Part shown: positions 26,260-36,895 of the stretch, in pieces | How the letters are laid out: the number at the start of each line of letters is the position of its first letter | Position numbering within the stretch: position 1 is the first letter of the stretch | Assembly: GCF_017349315.1 (NCBI RefSeq) | Contig: NZ_JAFMPP010000011.1 | Location: 62,001-126,000, forward strand | Source: Jiella flava | Lineage (GTDB): Bacteria; Pseudomonadota; Alphaproteobacteria; Rhizobiales; Rhizobiaceae | DNA length: 64,000 nucleotides | Direction of reading: 5' to 3' | Notes under the pieces: model-generated | What the model was told of the DNA's origin: nothing | What the model saw: only the letters and a program-made list of their open reading frames with translations | Database searches by the model: none | Translations under genes and position numbers: made by a program

Positions 26260-29200
26260 ATGCATCTGCTGCTTGCGCAAAAGGGAACGATCGATGACGG
26301 CGGCGAAGCCGTCGATCTCGGCCAATCGCCCGGCGAAATCGTCGTCCTCTCCGCCGCCGACACCGAAATCGCCGCGCTCGCCTCGGCCGCCCATCGGCTC
26401 GGCTGGGGCGCGGGTGCGCTGCGGCTTGCCAATCTGTTGCGCCTGAAGCATCCGATGTCGGTCGACGCCTATGTCGAACGGACGCTCCGCCAGGCCAGGC
26501 TGGTGGTGGTGCGGCTGCTCGGCGGTCAGACCTATTGGCCCTACGGCCTCGATGCGCTGCTCGCCAACGCGCAGGCTCAAGGTTCCCAACTTGCCGTCTT
26601 GCCCGGCGACGACAAGCCTGATCCGGCGCTCGACGCCTACACAACGATCGCCTTGACGGCGCGTGATCGGCTGTGGCGTTCGCTGATCGAGGGCGGCCCG
26701 GCCAATGCGGAAGGCTTTTTGCGCGGCTGCCGGGCGGTGCTCGGCGCCGAGGCCTGGCCGGGCGATGCGATCCCGCTGTTGAAGGCCGGCGTTGTCGACA
26801 TCGGCGCGGCCACCGAGTCGGGTGCCGGGTCGGGCGCGGCGCAGCAGCCCGTCCGCCCGTCCGATCGGCCGTTCGCGGCGATCGTCTGCTATCGCGCGCT
26901 GGTCCAGAGCGGCCAGACCGGGCCGATCGCCGCGCTCGTCGCGGCGCTGGCCGAACGGGGCGTCGCGGCGCTGCCCGTCTTTGTCGCAAGTCTCAAGGAT
27001 CCCGTCTCGGTCGAGACCGTGCGCGGCCTGTTTGCCCGCCGCCAGCCCGACGTGGTGATCAATCTCACCGGCTTTGCCGTTTCATCGCCGGCGTCTGGAC
27101 CGGGTGCAGCGCGGGTGCCGACGGTGCTCGAAGAACAGGGCGCGGTGGTGCTGCAGGCGGTGCTTGCCTCGGGCTGCGAGGAGACATGGCGGGACTCCGC
27201 GCAAGGGTTATCCGCCCGCGACCTTGCCATGAGCGTCGCGCTGCCCGAGCTCGACGGGCGGGTGCTGTCGCGGGCGATCGCCTTCAAGTCGGCCGGCACG
27301 TTCGACCCGCTGACCGAGACCGATATCGTTGCCCACTGCCCGGTGCCCGATCGCGTTGCCGCCGTCGCCGAGCTTGCGGCCCGTTGGGCCCGGTTGCGGC
27401 ACCGGCCAAACCGCGACAAGCGGATCGCCATTCTTCTCGCCAACTATCCCAATCGCGATGGACGGCTGGGCAACGGCGTCGGTCTCGACACGCCCGCCGG
27501 CACGATCGAGGTGCTTTATGCAATGCGCCAGGCTGGCTATCCGGTCGAGGATCTGCCCGACGACGGCAACGGCCTGATCGCTCATCTGATGGCCGGGCCG
27601 ACCAATGCCGGGACGGCCGCACGGGTGATCCGCGAGACGATGGCGCTGGACGCCTATCAGGCGTTTTTCGCACGTCTGCCGGAAAGCGTTCGAAGCGCCG
27701 TCATCGCCCGTTGGGGTGCGCCGGAGCGCGATCCGTTCGTCATCAGCAAAAATGGTCGGCCGGCTTTTGCGCTGCCGCTCGCCCGCTTCGGCAAGACGCT
27801 CGTCGGCATCCAGCCGGCCCGTGGCTACAATATCGACCCAAAGGAAACCTATCATTCGCCGGATCTCGTGCCGCCGCACAACTATCTGGCGCTCTATGCC
27901 TTCCTGCGCGACGTCTATGACGCCGACGCGGTGGTCCATATGGGCAAGCACGGTAATCTCGAATGGCTGCCCGGCAAGGCGCTGGCGCTGTCGGCCGGGT
28001 GCTTTCCGGAAGCCGTCTTCGGCCCGCTGCCGCATCTTTATCCCTTTATCGTCAATGATCCGGGCGAGGGCACCCAAGCCAAGCGCCGGACGAGCGCCGT
28101 CATTATCGACCATCTGACGCCGCCGCTGACTCGCGCCGAGAGCTATGGTCCGCTGCAGGATCTCGAAGCCCTGGTCGACGAATATTACGCTGCGGCGGGC
28201 GGTGATCCACGGCGGTTGACGCTCTTGAAGAGTGAAATCCTGGGTCTCGTTCGCGATATCGGCCTCGACCATGACGCCGGGATCGGCGCCGGCGAGAATG
28301 ACGAGACGGCGCTCGCCAAGCTCGACGCATATCTCTGCGATCTGAAGGAAATGCAGATCCGCGACGGGCTGCATGTCTTCGGCCGCGCGCCGGAGGGCCG
28401 TCTTCTCACCGATCTCGTCGTCGCGCTTGCCCGTCTGCCGCGGGGACACGCGCCGGGCGAGGCATCGCTCATCCGCGCTTTGGCGGCCGATCTGAAGCTT
28501 AACGATGGTTCAGTCGACGGCGAAACGAGCGCCGACGCGGCGCGCGGAACGGCTCCCGCCCGCTTCGATCCATTGGATTGCGATATGGCGGCGACCTGGG
28601 CGGGCCCGCGCCCGGATGTCTTGGCCGCGCTGTCGGCCGATCCCTGGCGCAGCACCGGCGACACCGTCGAGCGGCTGGAGCTGTTGGCGGCTGAGCTCGT
28701 CTCGGCCGGTCGGTGCGGGGCCGCCGACTGGCCGGCGAGCGCGGCGGTTCTCGACGACATCGCCGCGCGGCTCGCACCGGCGGTGACGGGCTCCGGCGAG
28801 GCCGAAATTGCCGGCCTCTTGACCGGCCTCGACGGTCGCTTCGTGCCGCCTGGGCCGTCCGGGGCGCCGACAAGGGGGCGGCCGGACGTGCTGCCGACCG
28901 GGCGCAACTTCTTTTCCGTCGACACCCGCGCCGTGCCGACCGAGGCGGCCTATCGGCTCGGCCGCAGATCGGCCGAGCTGTTGGTTGTCCGGCATCTGCA
29001 GGACCATGGCGAATGGCCGACGGCGCTGGGCCTTTCCGCGTGGGGCACCTCGAACATGCGCACCGGTGGCGACGATATCGCCCAGGCCTTGGCGCTGATC
29101 GGCGTAAAGCCGGTTTGGGATCGGGCCTCGCGCCGGGTGACCGGCTACGAGATCATGACGCTGGCTGAACTCGGCCGCCCGCGCGTCGACGTCACCTTGC

Positions 29201-30081
29201 GCATTTCCGGCTTCTTCCGCGACGCCTTTCCGGACCAGATCGCGCTGTTCGATCGGGCGGTCCGATCCGTCGGCGCGCTGAGCGAGGAGGCGGCCGACAA
29301 TCCGATCTCCGCCCGGATGGCGCGCGAGCAGGCCGAACTGATCGACGCCGGCGCCAGTGAGGCGGAGGCGAAAAAGCGCAGCGGCTTCCGCGTCTTCGGC
29401 TCGAAGCCCGGCGCCTATGGCGCGGGGCTGCAGGCGCTGATCGACGAGAAGGGCTGGGACAGCGCCGCCGATCTGGCCGAGAGCTATCTCGTCTGGGGCA
29501 GTTATGCCTATGGCGCCGATGCGGCGGGCGAAGCCGAGCGCGGCGCCTTCGAGCAACGGCTGTCCGGCCTCGACGCGGTGGTCCACAATCAGGACAATCG
29601 CGAGCACGACCTGTTGGATTCCGACGACTACTATCAGTTCGAAGGCGGCATGAGCGTCGCCGTCGAGCATCTGACCGGGGCCCGGCCGGTGGTCTATCAC
29701 AACGACCATTCGCGCCCCGAGCGACCGATCGTGCGGACCCTCGACGAGGAGATCGGCCGGGTAATCCGCGCCCGGGTGGTCAATCCGAAATGGATCGCCG
29801 GGGTCATGCGCCACGGCTATAAGGGCGCTTTCGAGATCGCGGCGACCGTCGATTACATGTTCGCCTTCGCGGCGACCACCGGGGCGGTGCGCGACCATCA
29901 TTTCGAGGCCGCCTACAACGCGTTTTTGATGGATGAGCCGGTCTGCGACTTTCTGCGCGCCAACAATCCGGCGGCGCTTGACGAGATTCGCGACCGCTTC
30001 GCCGAGGCGATCGCGCGCGGTCTGTGGAAGCCGCGCTCGAATTCGGCCCGCGCCGAGCTGCGCGGTCCCAGTCCGCGATGA
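26260..30081 (+). CDS. cobN: cobaltochelatase subunit CobN
   Basis: Encodes 1273 residues, the large subunit of the aerobic, ATP-dependent cobaltochelatase that puts Co2+ into hydrogenobyrinic acid a,c-diamide. It shows the magnesium-chelatase-H-like motifs VVHMGKHGNLEWLPGK (about 565-580), YGPLQDLEALVDEYY, and HNQDNREHDLLDSDDYYQ near residue 1110. Length fits the family. The partner subunits CobS and CobT are not in the window. It is the third longest-range indicator that this organism uses the oxygen-dependent cobalamin route, along with cobW and bluB. Confidence 0.96.
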   Translation: MHLLLAQKGTIDDGGEAVDLGQSPGEIVVLSAADTEIAALASAAHRLGWGAGALRLANLLRLKHPMSVDAYVERTLRQARLVVVRLLGGQTYWPYGLDALLANAQAQGSQLAVLPGDDKPDPALDAYTTIALTARDRLWRSLIEGGPANAEGFLRGCRAVLGAEAWPGDAIPLLKAGVVDIGAATESGAGSGAAQQPVRPSDRPFAAIVCYRALVQSGQTGPIAALVAALAERGVAALPVFVASLKDPVSVETVRGLFARRQPDVVINLTGFAVSSPASGPGAARVPTVLEEQGAVVLQAVLASGCEETWRDSAQGLSARDLAMSVALPELDGRVLSRAIAFKSAGTFDPLTETDIVAHCPVPDRVAAVAELAARWARLRHRPNRDKRIAILLANYPNRDGRLGNGVGLDTPAGTIEVLYAMRQAGYPVEDLPDDGNGLIAHLMAGPTNAGTAARVIRETMALDAYQAFFARLPESVRSAVIARWGAPERDPFVISKNGRPAFALPLARFGKTLVGIQPARGYNIDPKETYHSPDLVPPHNYLALYAFLRDVYDADAVVHMGKHGNLEWLPGKALALSAGCFPEAVFGPLPHLYPFIVNDPGEGTQAKRRTSAVIIDHLTPPLTRAESYGPLQDLEALVDEYYAAAGGDPRRLTLLKSEILGLVRDIGLDHDAGIGAGENDETALAKLDAYLCDLKEMQIRDGLHVFGRAPEGRLLTDLVVALARLPRGHAPGEASLIRALAADLKLNDGSVDGETSADAARGTAPARFDPLDCDMAATWAGPRPDVLAALSADPWRSTGDTVERLELLAAELVSAGRCGAADWPASAAVLDDIAARLAPAVTGSGEAEIAGLLTGLDGRFVPPGPSGAPTRGRPDVLPTGRNFFSVDTRAVPTEAAYRLGRRSAELLVVRHLQDHGEWPTALGLSAWGTSNMRTGGDDIAQALALIGVKPVWDRASRRVTGYEIMTLAELGRPRVDVTLRISGFFRDAFPDQIALFDRAVRSVGALSEEAADNPISARMAREQAELIDAGASEAEAKKRSGFRVFGSKPGAYGAGLQALIDEKGWDSAADLAESYLVWGSYAYGADAAGEAERGAFEQRLSGLDAVVHNQDNREHDLLDSDDYYQFEGGMSVAVEHLTGARPVVYHNDHSRPERPIVRTLDEEIGRVIRARVVNPKWIAGVMRHGYKGAFEIAATVDYMFAFAATTGAVRDHHFEAAYNAFLMDEPVCDFLRANNPAALDEIRDRFAEAIARGLWKPRSNSARAELRGPSPR

Positions 30082-30233
30082 GCGCGGGGCTTGAAGAGCG
30101 GCGCGCTTCGGCTCATGAGAGCCCCATGACGCCCACCATCAAAGGCCCGATCGTCCCGAAGCCGAGCTTTGCGCCGGCAAGTCGTCACCCGGGCGCTGAG
30201 GGACGAGGTGGCGCCGACACCGGAGCAGGCCGC

Positions 30234-31653
<1,420 letters not shown>

Positions 31654-31678
31654 GTTTTCGCCATTCGCATCCTGCCGC

Positions 31679-32737
31679 CTACCGCTCGACCAGCGACAGG
31701 CGGCCGATCAGATCCTCGGCGATGCGTGTCGCGGCTCCCGCTGCCATCGCCATTTGAGGCAGCAGCATCCATTCCAGCGACCAGGCGGCGCCGGAGCGCT
31801 CGTTTTCGTGGACGAGCGCCTGATGCAGACCGCTGACGAGCGTGGCGTTGAACCGCGCCAGGGTGACGAGAATCTCGGCGCTGATCGGATTGCTTTTGTG
31901 CGGCATCGCCGATGAGCCGCCGCCGCCGGCAAGCGTCAATTCACCGACCTCGGTCTGTAGTGACAATGCGGTATCCTGGCCGAACTTGCCGAGGGCGCCG
32001 GTGACCATCGACAGCCAGCCGGCGAGTTCCGCGATGCCGTCGCGCTCGGAATGCAGCGCGCTCGCGGCGGCGGGAAGGCCAAGCCGCGTCGCGACACCGG
32101 TCGCGATCGCCTCGGCCTTGTCGCCGAACGCCGCGCGGTCGCCGACGGCCCCGCCGATGCGAAGCGCAAAGGCGCGCGGCGCGATCTCCTCGCGGCGCAG
32201 CCGGCAACGCACCAGCGGATCGGACCAGGAGGTGATTTTTCGGGCAAACGCTGTTTCCGTGGCCGTCTGCATGCGGGTATGCGCCACCACCCTGGTCTTG
32301 CCGGCGTCCAGCGACCAGCGGGTGAAGGCGTCGGTGATCGCCGCCAGCCGGCGGTCGAGAACGAGGGCGACGCCCTGCAGCCGCATCGCCATCGAGGCGT
32401 CGATGACGTCCTGGCTGGTCGCGCCCTTATGCAGTGCTTCGGCCGCGGGCTCTTCCCATCCGGTGCGCAGCTGCTTCAACAGGCTCGGCACCACCACGCC
32501 GTCGCGGGCCGTGCCCGCGCCAAGCGCCGCCAGATCGGGTGTGAAGGCGGCAGCGCGGGCTTTGATGGCATCGCGATCGTCAGGTGCGATCAGCCCCGCC
32601 TCCGCTTCGGCCTCGGCCAGCGCGACCTCGAAAGCGACCATCGCTTCGAGATCGGCGTCTGCGGTCAAATAACTCGCGATCTCCTCGTCGCCGAAGAGGG
32701 AGCCGAGCACCGGATGGTTGAAGACCGAGGCGCTCAC
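31679..32737 (-). CDS. pcaB: 3-carboxy-cis,cis-muconate cycloisomerase
   Basis: Encodes 352 residues, shorter than the roughly 450 of many PcaB proteins but typical of the alphaproteobacterial form. It belongs to the fumarase/argininosuccinate lyase superfamily; the signature GSSAMPHKSNP and EALHKGATSQDVIDASM are clear. It catalyses ring closure of carboxymuconate in the protocatechuate branch of the beta-ketoadipate pathway. GTG 32737 overlaps the pcaD stop (GTGA), so the two are co-translated. Confidence 0.88.
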   Translation of the reverse strand: MSASVFNHPVLGSLFGDEEIASYLTADADLEAMVAFEVALAEAEAEAGLIAPDDRDAIKARAAAFTPDLAALGAGTARDGVVVPSLLKQLRTGWEEPAAEALHKGATSQDVIDASMAMRLQGVALVLDRRLAAITDAFTRWSLDAGKTRVVAHTRMQTATETAFARKITSWSDPLVRCRLRREEIAPRAFALRIGGAVGDRAAFGDKAEAIATGVATRLGLPAAASALHSERDGIAELAGWLSMVTGALGKFGQDTALSLQTEVGELTLAGGGGSSAMPHKSNPISAEILVTLARFNATLVSGLHQALVHENERSGAAWSLEWMLLPQMAMAAGAATRIAEDLIGRLSLVER

Positions 32738-33540
32738 GCGGCAGCATCCTGGCCGAAGACGCTGGCGGCAAAGCCGCTGAGGAGACGCGCGGTCGCGTCC
32801 GGCTGTTCGATGCAGGGCAAATGCCCGGCGCCGGCGACGACTTCGAACCTGGAATTGGCAATGAGATCGGCACAGGCCTTGACGAGCGCCGGCGGGGTCG
32901 AGCCGTCCTGATCGCCGACCATGCAAAGCGTAGGAAGCCGCAGCGCACGGGCGGTCTCGGTGTGGTCGGCATCGCGCAGGGCCGCGCAGCTGCCGAGATA
33001 ACCCGCGACCGGTGAATTCAAGAGCATGTTGCGATAGCCGACGAAGGCCGGATTGTCCGCTGTGCGAAAGGCCGGGGTGAACCAGCGGGTGAGGATCTGC
33101 TCGGCGATGGCGGCAATTCCGTTGTCTTCGATGGCGGTGATCCGGCCGTTCCAGCTGGCGTCGTCACCGATCTTCGGGGCGGTGTCCATCATCACCAGGC
33201 CGGCGAGCCGCTCCGGGGCCATGGCCGCGAGGCCGAGCGCGATCGGACCGCCGATCGACAGACCGACGACGAGGGCCGCGTCGATGTGGTGGTGATCAAG
33301 CAGCCCGAGGAGATCGGCCGAATGTTCGTCCATGCGATAGGGCGCCGGCGGCACCTCGGAGAGCCCATGGCCGCGCTTGTCGTAGCGGATCACCCGGCAC
33401 CGATCGGTCAGCTGCGGCATTATCGAGTCCCAGATCCGGAAGTCGGTGCCAAGCGAGTTGACGAGGACCAGGGTGGGGGCGTTTGCCGGGCCGTCGATCC
33501 GGTGATGAATCACGATGTCATTGATGCGATCGAAGGGCAT
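32734..33540 (-). CDS. pcaD: 3-oxoadipate enol-lactonase
   Basis: Encodes 268 residues, an alpha/beta-hydrolase that opens the enol-lactone to 3-oxoadipate. The nucleophile is Ser95 in VGLSIGGPIA; Asp is in VGDQDGSTP and His in GAGHLPCIEQ. YDKRGHGLSE is typical of the PcaD group. It is first in a two-gene operon with pcaB; pcaC, pcaH, pcaG and a pcaQ regulator are absent nearby, so the rest of the pathway must be elsewhere or missing. It is divergent from the sugar kinase, 165 bases apart. Confidence 0.87.
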   Translation of the reverse strand: MPFDRINDIVIHHRIDGPANAPTLVLVNSLGTDFRIWDSIMPQLTDRCRVIRYDKRGHGLSEVPPAPYRMDEHSADLLGLLDHHHIDAALVVGLSIGGPIALGLAAMAPERLAGLVMMDTAPKIGDDASWNGRITAIEDNGIAAIAEQILTRWFTPAFRTADNPAFVGYRNMLLNSPVAGYLGSCAALRDADHTETARALRLPTLCMVGDQDGSTPPALVKACADLIANSRFEVVAGAGHLPCIEQPDATARLLSGFAASVFGQDAAA

Positions 33541-33705
33541 AAGGGGTTTTCCGAAAAGCGTCGGGGTCTCGACTCTGTCGAATGCGAGGATAGCGGTGCG
33601 CTGACTTTAAGATAGCCCTCGCAATCCAAGCTCTCTTTTCCGAACGCTCCATTCCTGCTAGCGCCTGACAGAGCAAAATCACCGATCAAAGCCGGAAGGG
33701 CACGG

Positions 33706-34656
33706 ATGTTTCTTAGTTGTGGCGATTGCCTGTTCGACCTCTTTGCCAGCGCTGAAGCCGATGTCGCGACGATCGGGCTGTCCGGCAGGGTCGGTGGCTC
33801 ACCGCTGAACGTCGCGCTGGGCTTGTCGCGGCTCGGCCATCACGCCGCCTTCTTCACCAAGATCTCCGGCGATCTCTTTGGCGAGCGCATCCGGGCCTTC
33901 ATGGCGCGCGAGCGGATCGATCAGCGCTTCCTGATCCCGACCGATCGCAACACCACCTTGGCGATGGTGTCGCTCGCCGCCGACGGATCCGCGACCTACG
34001 CCTTCTATATCGAGGGCACGGCCGATCGCTCGATCGCACCGGCGGAGGTGCCGCAGGCGCTGCCCGCCGAGGTCGAGGCGATCCATCTCGGCTCTTATGC
34101 CACCGTGACGGAGCCGACGGCGAGCGCTCTCTTGCAACTGGTCAATCAGGAGGCGGCACGCCGCTTCATCTCCTATGATCCGAACATTCGCGCCTCGATC
34201 GAGCCCGATCTCGACATCTGGCGGGCGAAGGTCGCCGAACTCGTGCCCTTCGCCGGATTCGTCAAGGCGAGCGAGGAGGACATTGCCCAACTCTATCCAG
34301 GACGGCCCGTCGATAGCGTCATCGGCGACTGGGTCGATGCGGGGGCGGCGATGGCCGTTGCGACGCTCGGAGAGAACGGCGCGATTGCCGTAACGGGCAC
34401 CGGCGCAGGGGCGCGGGTGCCGGGCGAGACGGTCGCGGTGGTCGATACCGTTGGCGCCGGCGATACGTTCCAGGCCGGCATGCTGGTGGCGCTGAAGGAG
34501 CGCGACGGCCTGTCGCGCGCGGCGATCGCCGGTTTCGGCACGGCCGAGCTCGAAGATCTCCTCGGCTTTGCCGTCAAAGCCGCAGCGGTCACCTGTACCC
34601 GCAAGGGCGCGGACCTGCCGCGGCGGGCCGATCTGGGCCTTGCCGCCCGCGACTGA
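33706..34656 (+). CDS. PfkB family sugar kinase (fructokinase-like)
   Basis: Encodes 316 residues. PfkB signatures are present: GGSPLNVALGLSRLG at about 27-41 and the catalytic DTVGAGDTFQAG near residues 246-257, where the GAGD aspartate is the base. Fructokinases and related ribokinase-fold sugar kinases share these motifs, so the sugar cannot be fixed. A GGAAGGG ribosome site precedes ATG 33706. It ends near a strong bidirectional terminator shared with the convergent outer membrane protein gene. Confidence 0.85.
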   Translation: MFLSCGDCLFDLFASAEADVATIGLSGRVGGSPLNVALGLSRLGHHAAFFTKISGDLFGERIRAFMARERIDQRFLIPTDRNTTLAMVSLAADGSATYAFYIEGTADRSIAPAEVPQALPAEVEAIHLGSYATVTEPTASALLQLVNQEAARRFISYDPNIRASIEPDLDIWRAKVAELVPFAGFVKASEEDIAQLYPGRPVDSVIGDWVDAGAAMAVATLGENGAIAVTGTGAGARVPGETVAVVDTVGAGDTFQAGMLVALKERDGLSRAAIAGFGTAELEDLLGFAVKAAAVTCTRKGADLPRRADLGLAARD

Positions 34657-34697
34657 TCGAAGCGCTGCAGCGGCGCTCGCCGCGCAGCAGGGACAAT

Positions 34698-34735
34698 AAA
34701 AAACGCCGGCGGGCCGAGAGCCCGCCGGCGTTTTT
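34698..34735. terminator. bidirectional rho-independent terminator
   Basis: A stem of ACGCCGGCGGG and CCCGCCGGCGT with a short GCCGAGAG-type loop is flanked by an A-run on the left (34698-34703) and a T-run on the right (34731-34735). It therefore works in both directions, ending the sugar kinase (plus) and the outer membrane protein gene (minus). Confidence 0.9.
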
Positions 34736-34780
34736 CATGTCAGGATCAAAGAGCGGCGAGAACCGCTCTTCGGCCCCCTC

Positions 34781-35563
34781 TTAGTTGAAGTGGTAAGCAG
34801 CCTTGGCCCAAACGGTGTGGAAGTCCAGGTCCTTGTTGCTGTTGCTGTTGAACGAGACGTTGTTCACACCGTTGGTGCCGGTGACCGTCTGGGTGTTCTT
34901 GCCGAGGTTGGTGTAGAGGTACTCGACACCGAAGGACAGGTTCTGGGTCGCCATCACATCGACGCCGGCGCCGGCGGTATAGCCGACCGACTTCTTCTCG
35001 TTGTCGGTGCTGAAGGTGTAGCCCGCGAAGTCGCCGGTGGTGGTCGACGGCGTCGAAACGCTGTTCTTCACGCTCCCGTAAGCCAGACCGCCCGTGCCGT
35101 AGACCAGGATGTTGTCCATGGCATAGCCGAGGCGGGCGCGAGCCGTACCGAGGTAGTTCAGCTTGTTCTGGGCGGAGAACTCCGCACCATTCGGCGTGGT
35201 GTAGGAGGTGTCCTTTTTGCGGTTGATATAGTTGAAGTCGGCCACCGCACCCAGGACGACGTTGTTCTGGAACTGATAGTCGTAGCCGATGTTGGCGCCA
35301 CCGATGAAGTTGCCGGTGTCGTCACCGCCGACATTGCCGTTATAGAGCGTCGGGTCGTTGCTGCTGCTGAAGCTGGCGTCACCATTGTGGCCGAAGGTCG
35401 CGCCGGCCTGAACGCCGAGGCTGAGGCCGGTCCAGGTGATCGTCGGTGCAACCGGCTGGATGGCGACCGGAGCTGGTGCCGGCGGCTCCGGCGCGATCAC
35501 GTCGGCAGCCATGGCCGGGGAGGCGAATGCGGCGGAGGCCAGCAGAAGGGCAAAGCGTTTCAT
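34781..35563 (-). CDS. outer membrane beta-barrel protein (Omp25/31-like)
   Basis: Encodes 260 residues. A signal peptide (MKRFALLLASAAFASPAMAA) is followed by a Pro-rich linker and an eight-strand-type barrel with alternating hydrophobic residues: GLSLGVQAGATFG, FIGGANIGYDYQ, NYLGTARARLGYAM and WAKAAYHFN at the C-terminus. This matches the porin-like Omp25/31 family of Hyphomicrobiales. The frame opens with TTG 35566, but ATG 35563 with GGAGT at 35572-35576 is the better start. A 7-base-pair inverted repeat at 35627-35645 lies in the leader. Confidence 0.88.
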   Translation of the reverse strand: MKRFALLLASAAFASPAMAADVIAPEPPAPAPVAIQPVAPTITWTGLSLGVQAGATFGHNGDASFSSSNDPTLYNGNVGGDDTGNFIGGANIGYDYQFQNNVVLGAVADFNYINRKKDTSYTTPNGAEFSAQNKLNYLGTARARLGYAMDNILVYGTGGLAYGSVKNSVSTPSTTTGDFAGYTFSTDNEKKSVGYTAGAGVDVMATQNLSFGVEYLYTNLGKNTQTVTGTNGVNNVSFNSNSNKDLDFHTVWAKAAYHFN

Positions 35564-36026
35564 CAAAAATACTCCAGTTTGTCGCTGTCGCGACGACGGG
35601 GCAGGAAGGGTCTCTGCCTAAGACGGATTCGGATTGCGTCCGAATTCAACCGTGATCAGTGATTGGTCTCATTGGCTGAATCGTGGCAGGAATACGATCT
35701 CATCCAGAGTGTTGCAGTTTGGTCGCATCCTCGTCGTCGTCACGACTTGGGTGGCCAAATCGTCGACTTTATCCATTGAAAAACGTTTAAAAATCAAAGT
35801 TTACAGAAATTCCTCAAATAAGTTCAGCAATTTACGAGTATGGCGAAAATGTGAAGATAAAATTCCTCACACTGGGCTTGATTTCTCCATTTGCTCCGCA
35901 TGTGCCCCGTCGCGACCGCGTTACGGCGCGACCGAAGATGGTGACCCGATCTTTGCCACAATCATCCAGGTCGGCTGCCCATAGGGGTTACGCGGCGCAT
36001 CAGTTTGGATTCATTCTTATCTTAGA
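35564..36026. other. long intergenic region with an AT-rich patch
   Basis: There is no convincing gene here. Near the outer membrane protein gene an inverted repeat, ATTCGGA and TCCGAAT with a 5-base loop (35627-35645), would form a hairpin in its leader. Bases 35755-35870 are markedly AT-rich against the surrounding GC-rich DNA, and the few open frames in it have shadow-like composition. It probably holds the promoters of the outer membrane protein gene and perhaps a small RNA, which I cannot confirm. Confidence 0.5.
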
Positions 36027-36056
36027 TTGCCAAGGTGAGCGTTCGGCCAATATGAT
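36027..36056 (+). promoter_or_regulatory. predicted promoter of the cytochrome c gene
   Basis: TTGCCA at 36027-36032 and TATGAT at 36051-36056, 18 bases apart, closely match the sigma-70 consensus. Transcription would start near 36063, with GGGAGG at about 36101 as the ribosome site of the gene at 36111. Confidence 0.5.
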
Positions 36057-36110
36057 GTGTCCTGTGGGTGCTTGGACAATCCGACCAACATCACACGAAA
36101 GGGAGGACAG

Positions 36111-36557
36111 ATGCGTATCATCACTCTTGTTCTGGCCGGTGCTGCGCTTGGCTACGCCGTCGGCGCGGCATCCGCGCAGGAGATGGGCGATCCCGCTGCC
36201 GGCGAGAAAATCTTCAACAAGTGCAAGGCCTGCCACGCCATCGGCGAGGGTGCCAAGAACAGGATTGGCCCGGAATTGAACGGGATCGTCGGCGACAAGC
36301 CCGGCGCCGATCGGGGCGGCTATAAGTTTTCCAAGGGCTTTCAGGATTGGGCGGCCGACAAGACCGCGTGGAACGAGACGCTCTTGACCCAGTGGCTGAC
36401 CAATCCGCGCGCCGTGGTGAAGACCACCAAGATGGCGTTTCCCGGCCTGAAGAAGGACGCCGATCTGAAGAACGTCATCGCCTATCTCGCCAGCTTCGAC
36501 GCCAAGGGCGGCAAGCAGGATCCGGCGGCGGCGCTGAAGGCGGCGGCCTCGAAATAG
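36111..36557 (+). CDS. periplasmic c-type cytochrome (class I, c2/c550-like)
   Basis: Encodes 148 residues. A signal peptide (about 1-22, ending in AASAQ) precedes a single-haem class I domain. Haem is bound by CKACH at 38-42; GPELNGIVG follows, and Met108 in TTKMAFPGL is the probable sixth ligand. An Ala/Lys-rich tail ends it. Such small soluble cytochromes carry electrons between the bc1 complex and oxidases or other periplasmic partners. The nearby ccm genes make the haem attachment machinery. A terminator follows. Confidence 0.9.
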   Translation: MRIITLVLAGAALGYAVGAASAQEMGDPAAGEKIFNKCKACHAIGEGAKNRIGPELNGIVGDKPGADRGGYKFSKGFQDWAADKTAWNETLLTQWLTNPRAVVKTTKMAFPGLKKDADLKNVIAYLASFDAKGGKQDPAAALKAAASK

Positions 36558-36603
36558 CAGTTCCCGGTTGCTCCCAAGGCCGGTAAGCGTAGCATGTTGA
36601 AAC

Positions 36604-36636
36604 GGCGGTCCTGCCTCTATGGCGGGCCGCCTTTTC
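36604..36636 (+). terminator. rho-independent terminator after cytochrome c
   Basis: GGCGG at 36604-36608 and CCGCC at 36627-36631 form the base of a hairpin extended by TCC/GGG pairs and followed by TTTT. It sits about 45 bases after the cytochrome stop. Confidence 0.6.
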
Positions 36637-36895
36637 GTTTGAGCGACGCACGGGCTCGGCAGTCAGCCGTCGTCGGCGGTGAACGTTTCGCCCGCAGGCC
36701 GGCCATCATCGGTTTCGCCCGGCGAATTGGCAAACGGCACGGGCGGCGCTCCCGCTTCGACCTCGCGTGCCGTCACGGGACCGCTGGGGGACCCCCGGGA
36801 CGAATGCCGATCGCAACAACAAACATTTGCCGTCGATCCAAAATCGGAGCGCGGCCGGTTGCGATCCGAGATTATCGACCGTTGCGCTTTCACGT
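36637..36895. other. intergenic region between cytochrome c terminator and ccmG
   Basis: About 260 bases without a convincing gene. Short frames on both strands have shadow-like composition. It carries the 3' flank of the minus-strand ccmG gene. I see no clear terminator or promoter in it. Confidence 0.5.

Noticed and set aside
24370-26589. 739-codon open frame antisense to cobU and cobW
   Set aside because: It runs across several real genes, and its composition is that of a third-position GC artefact.
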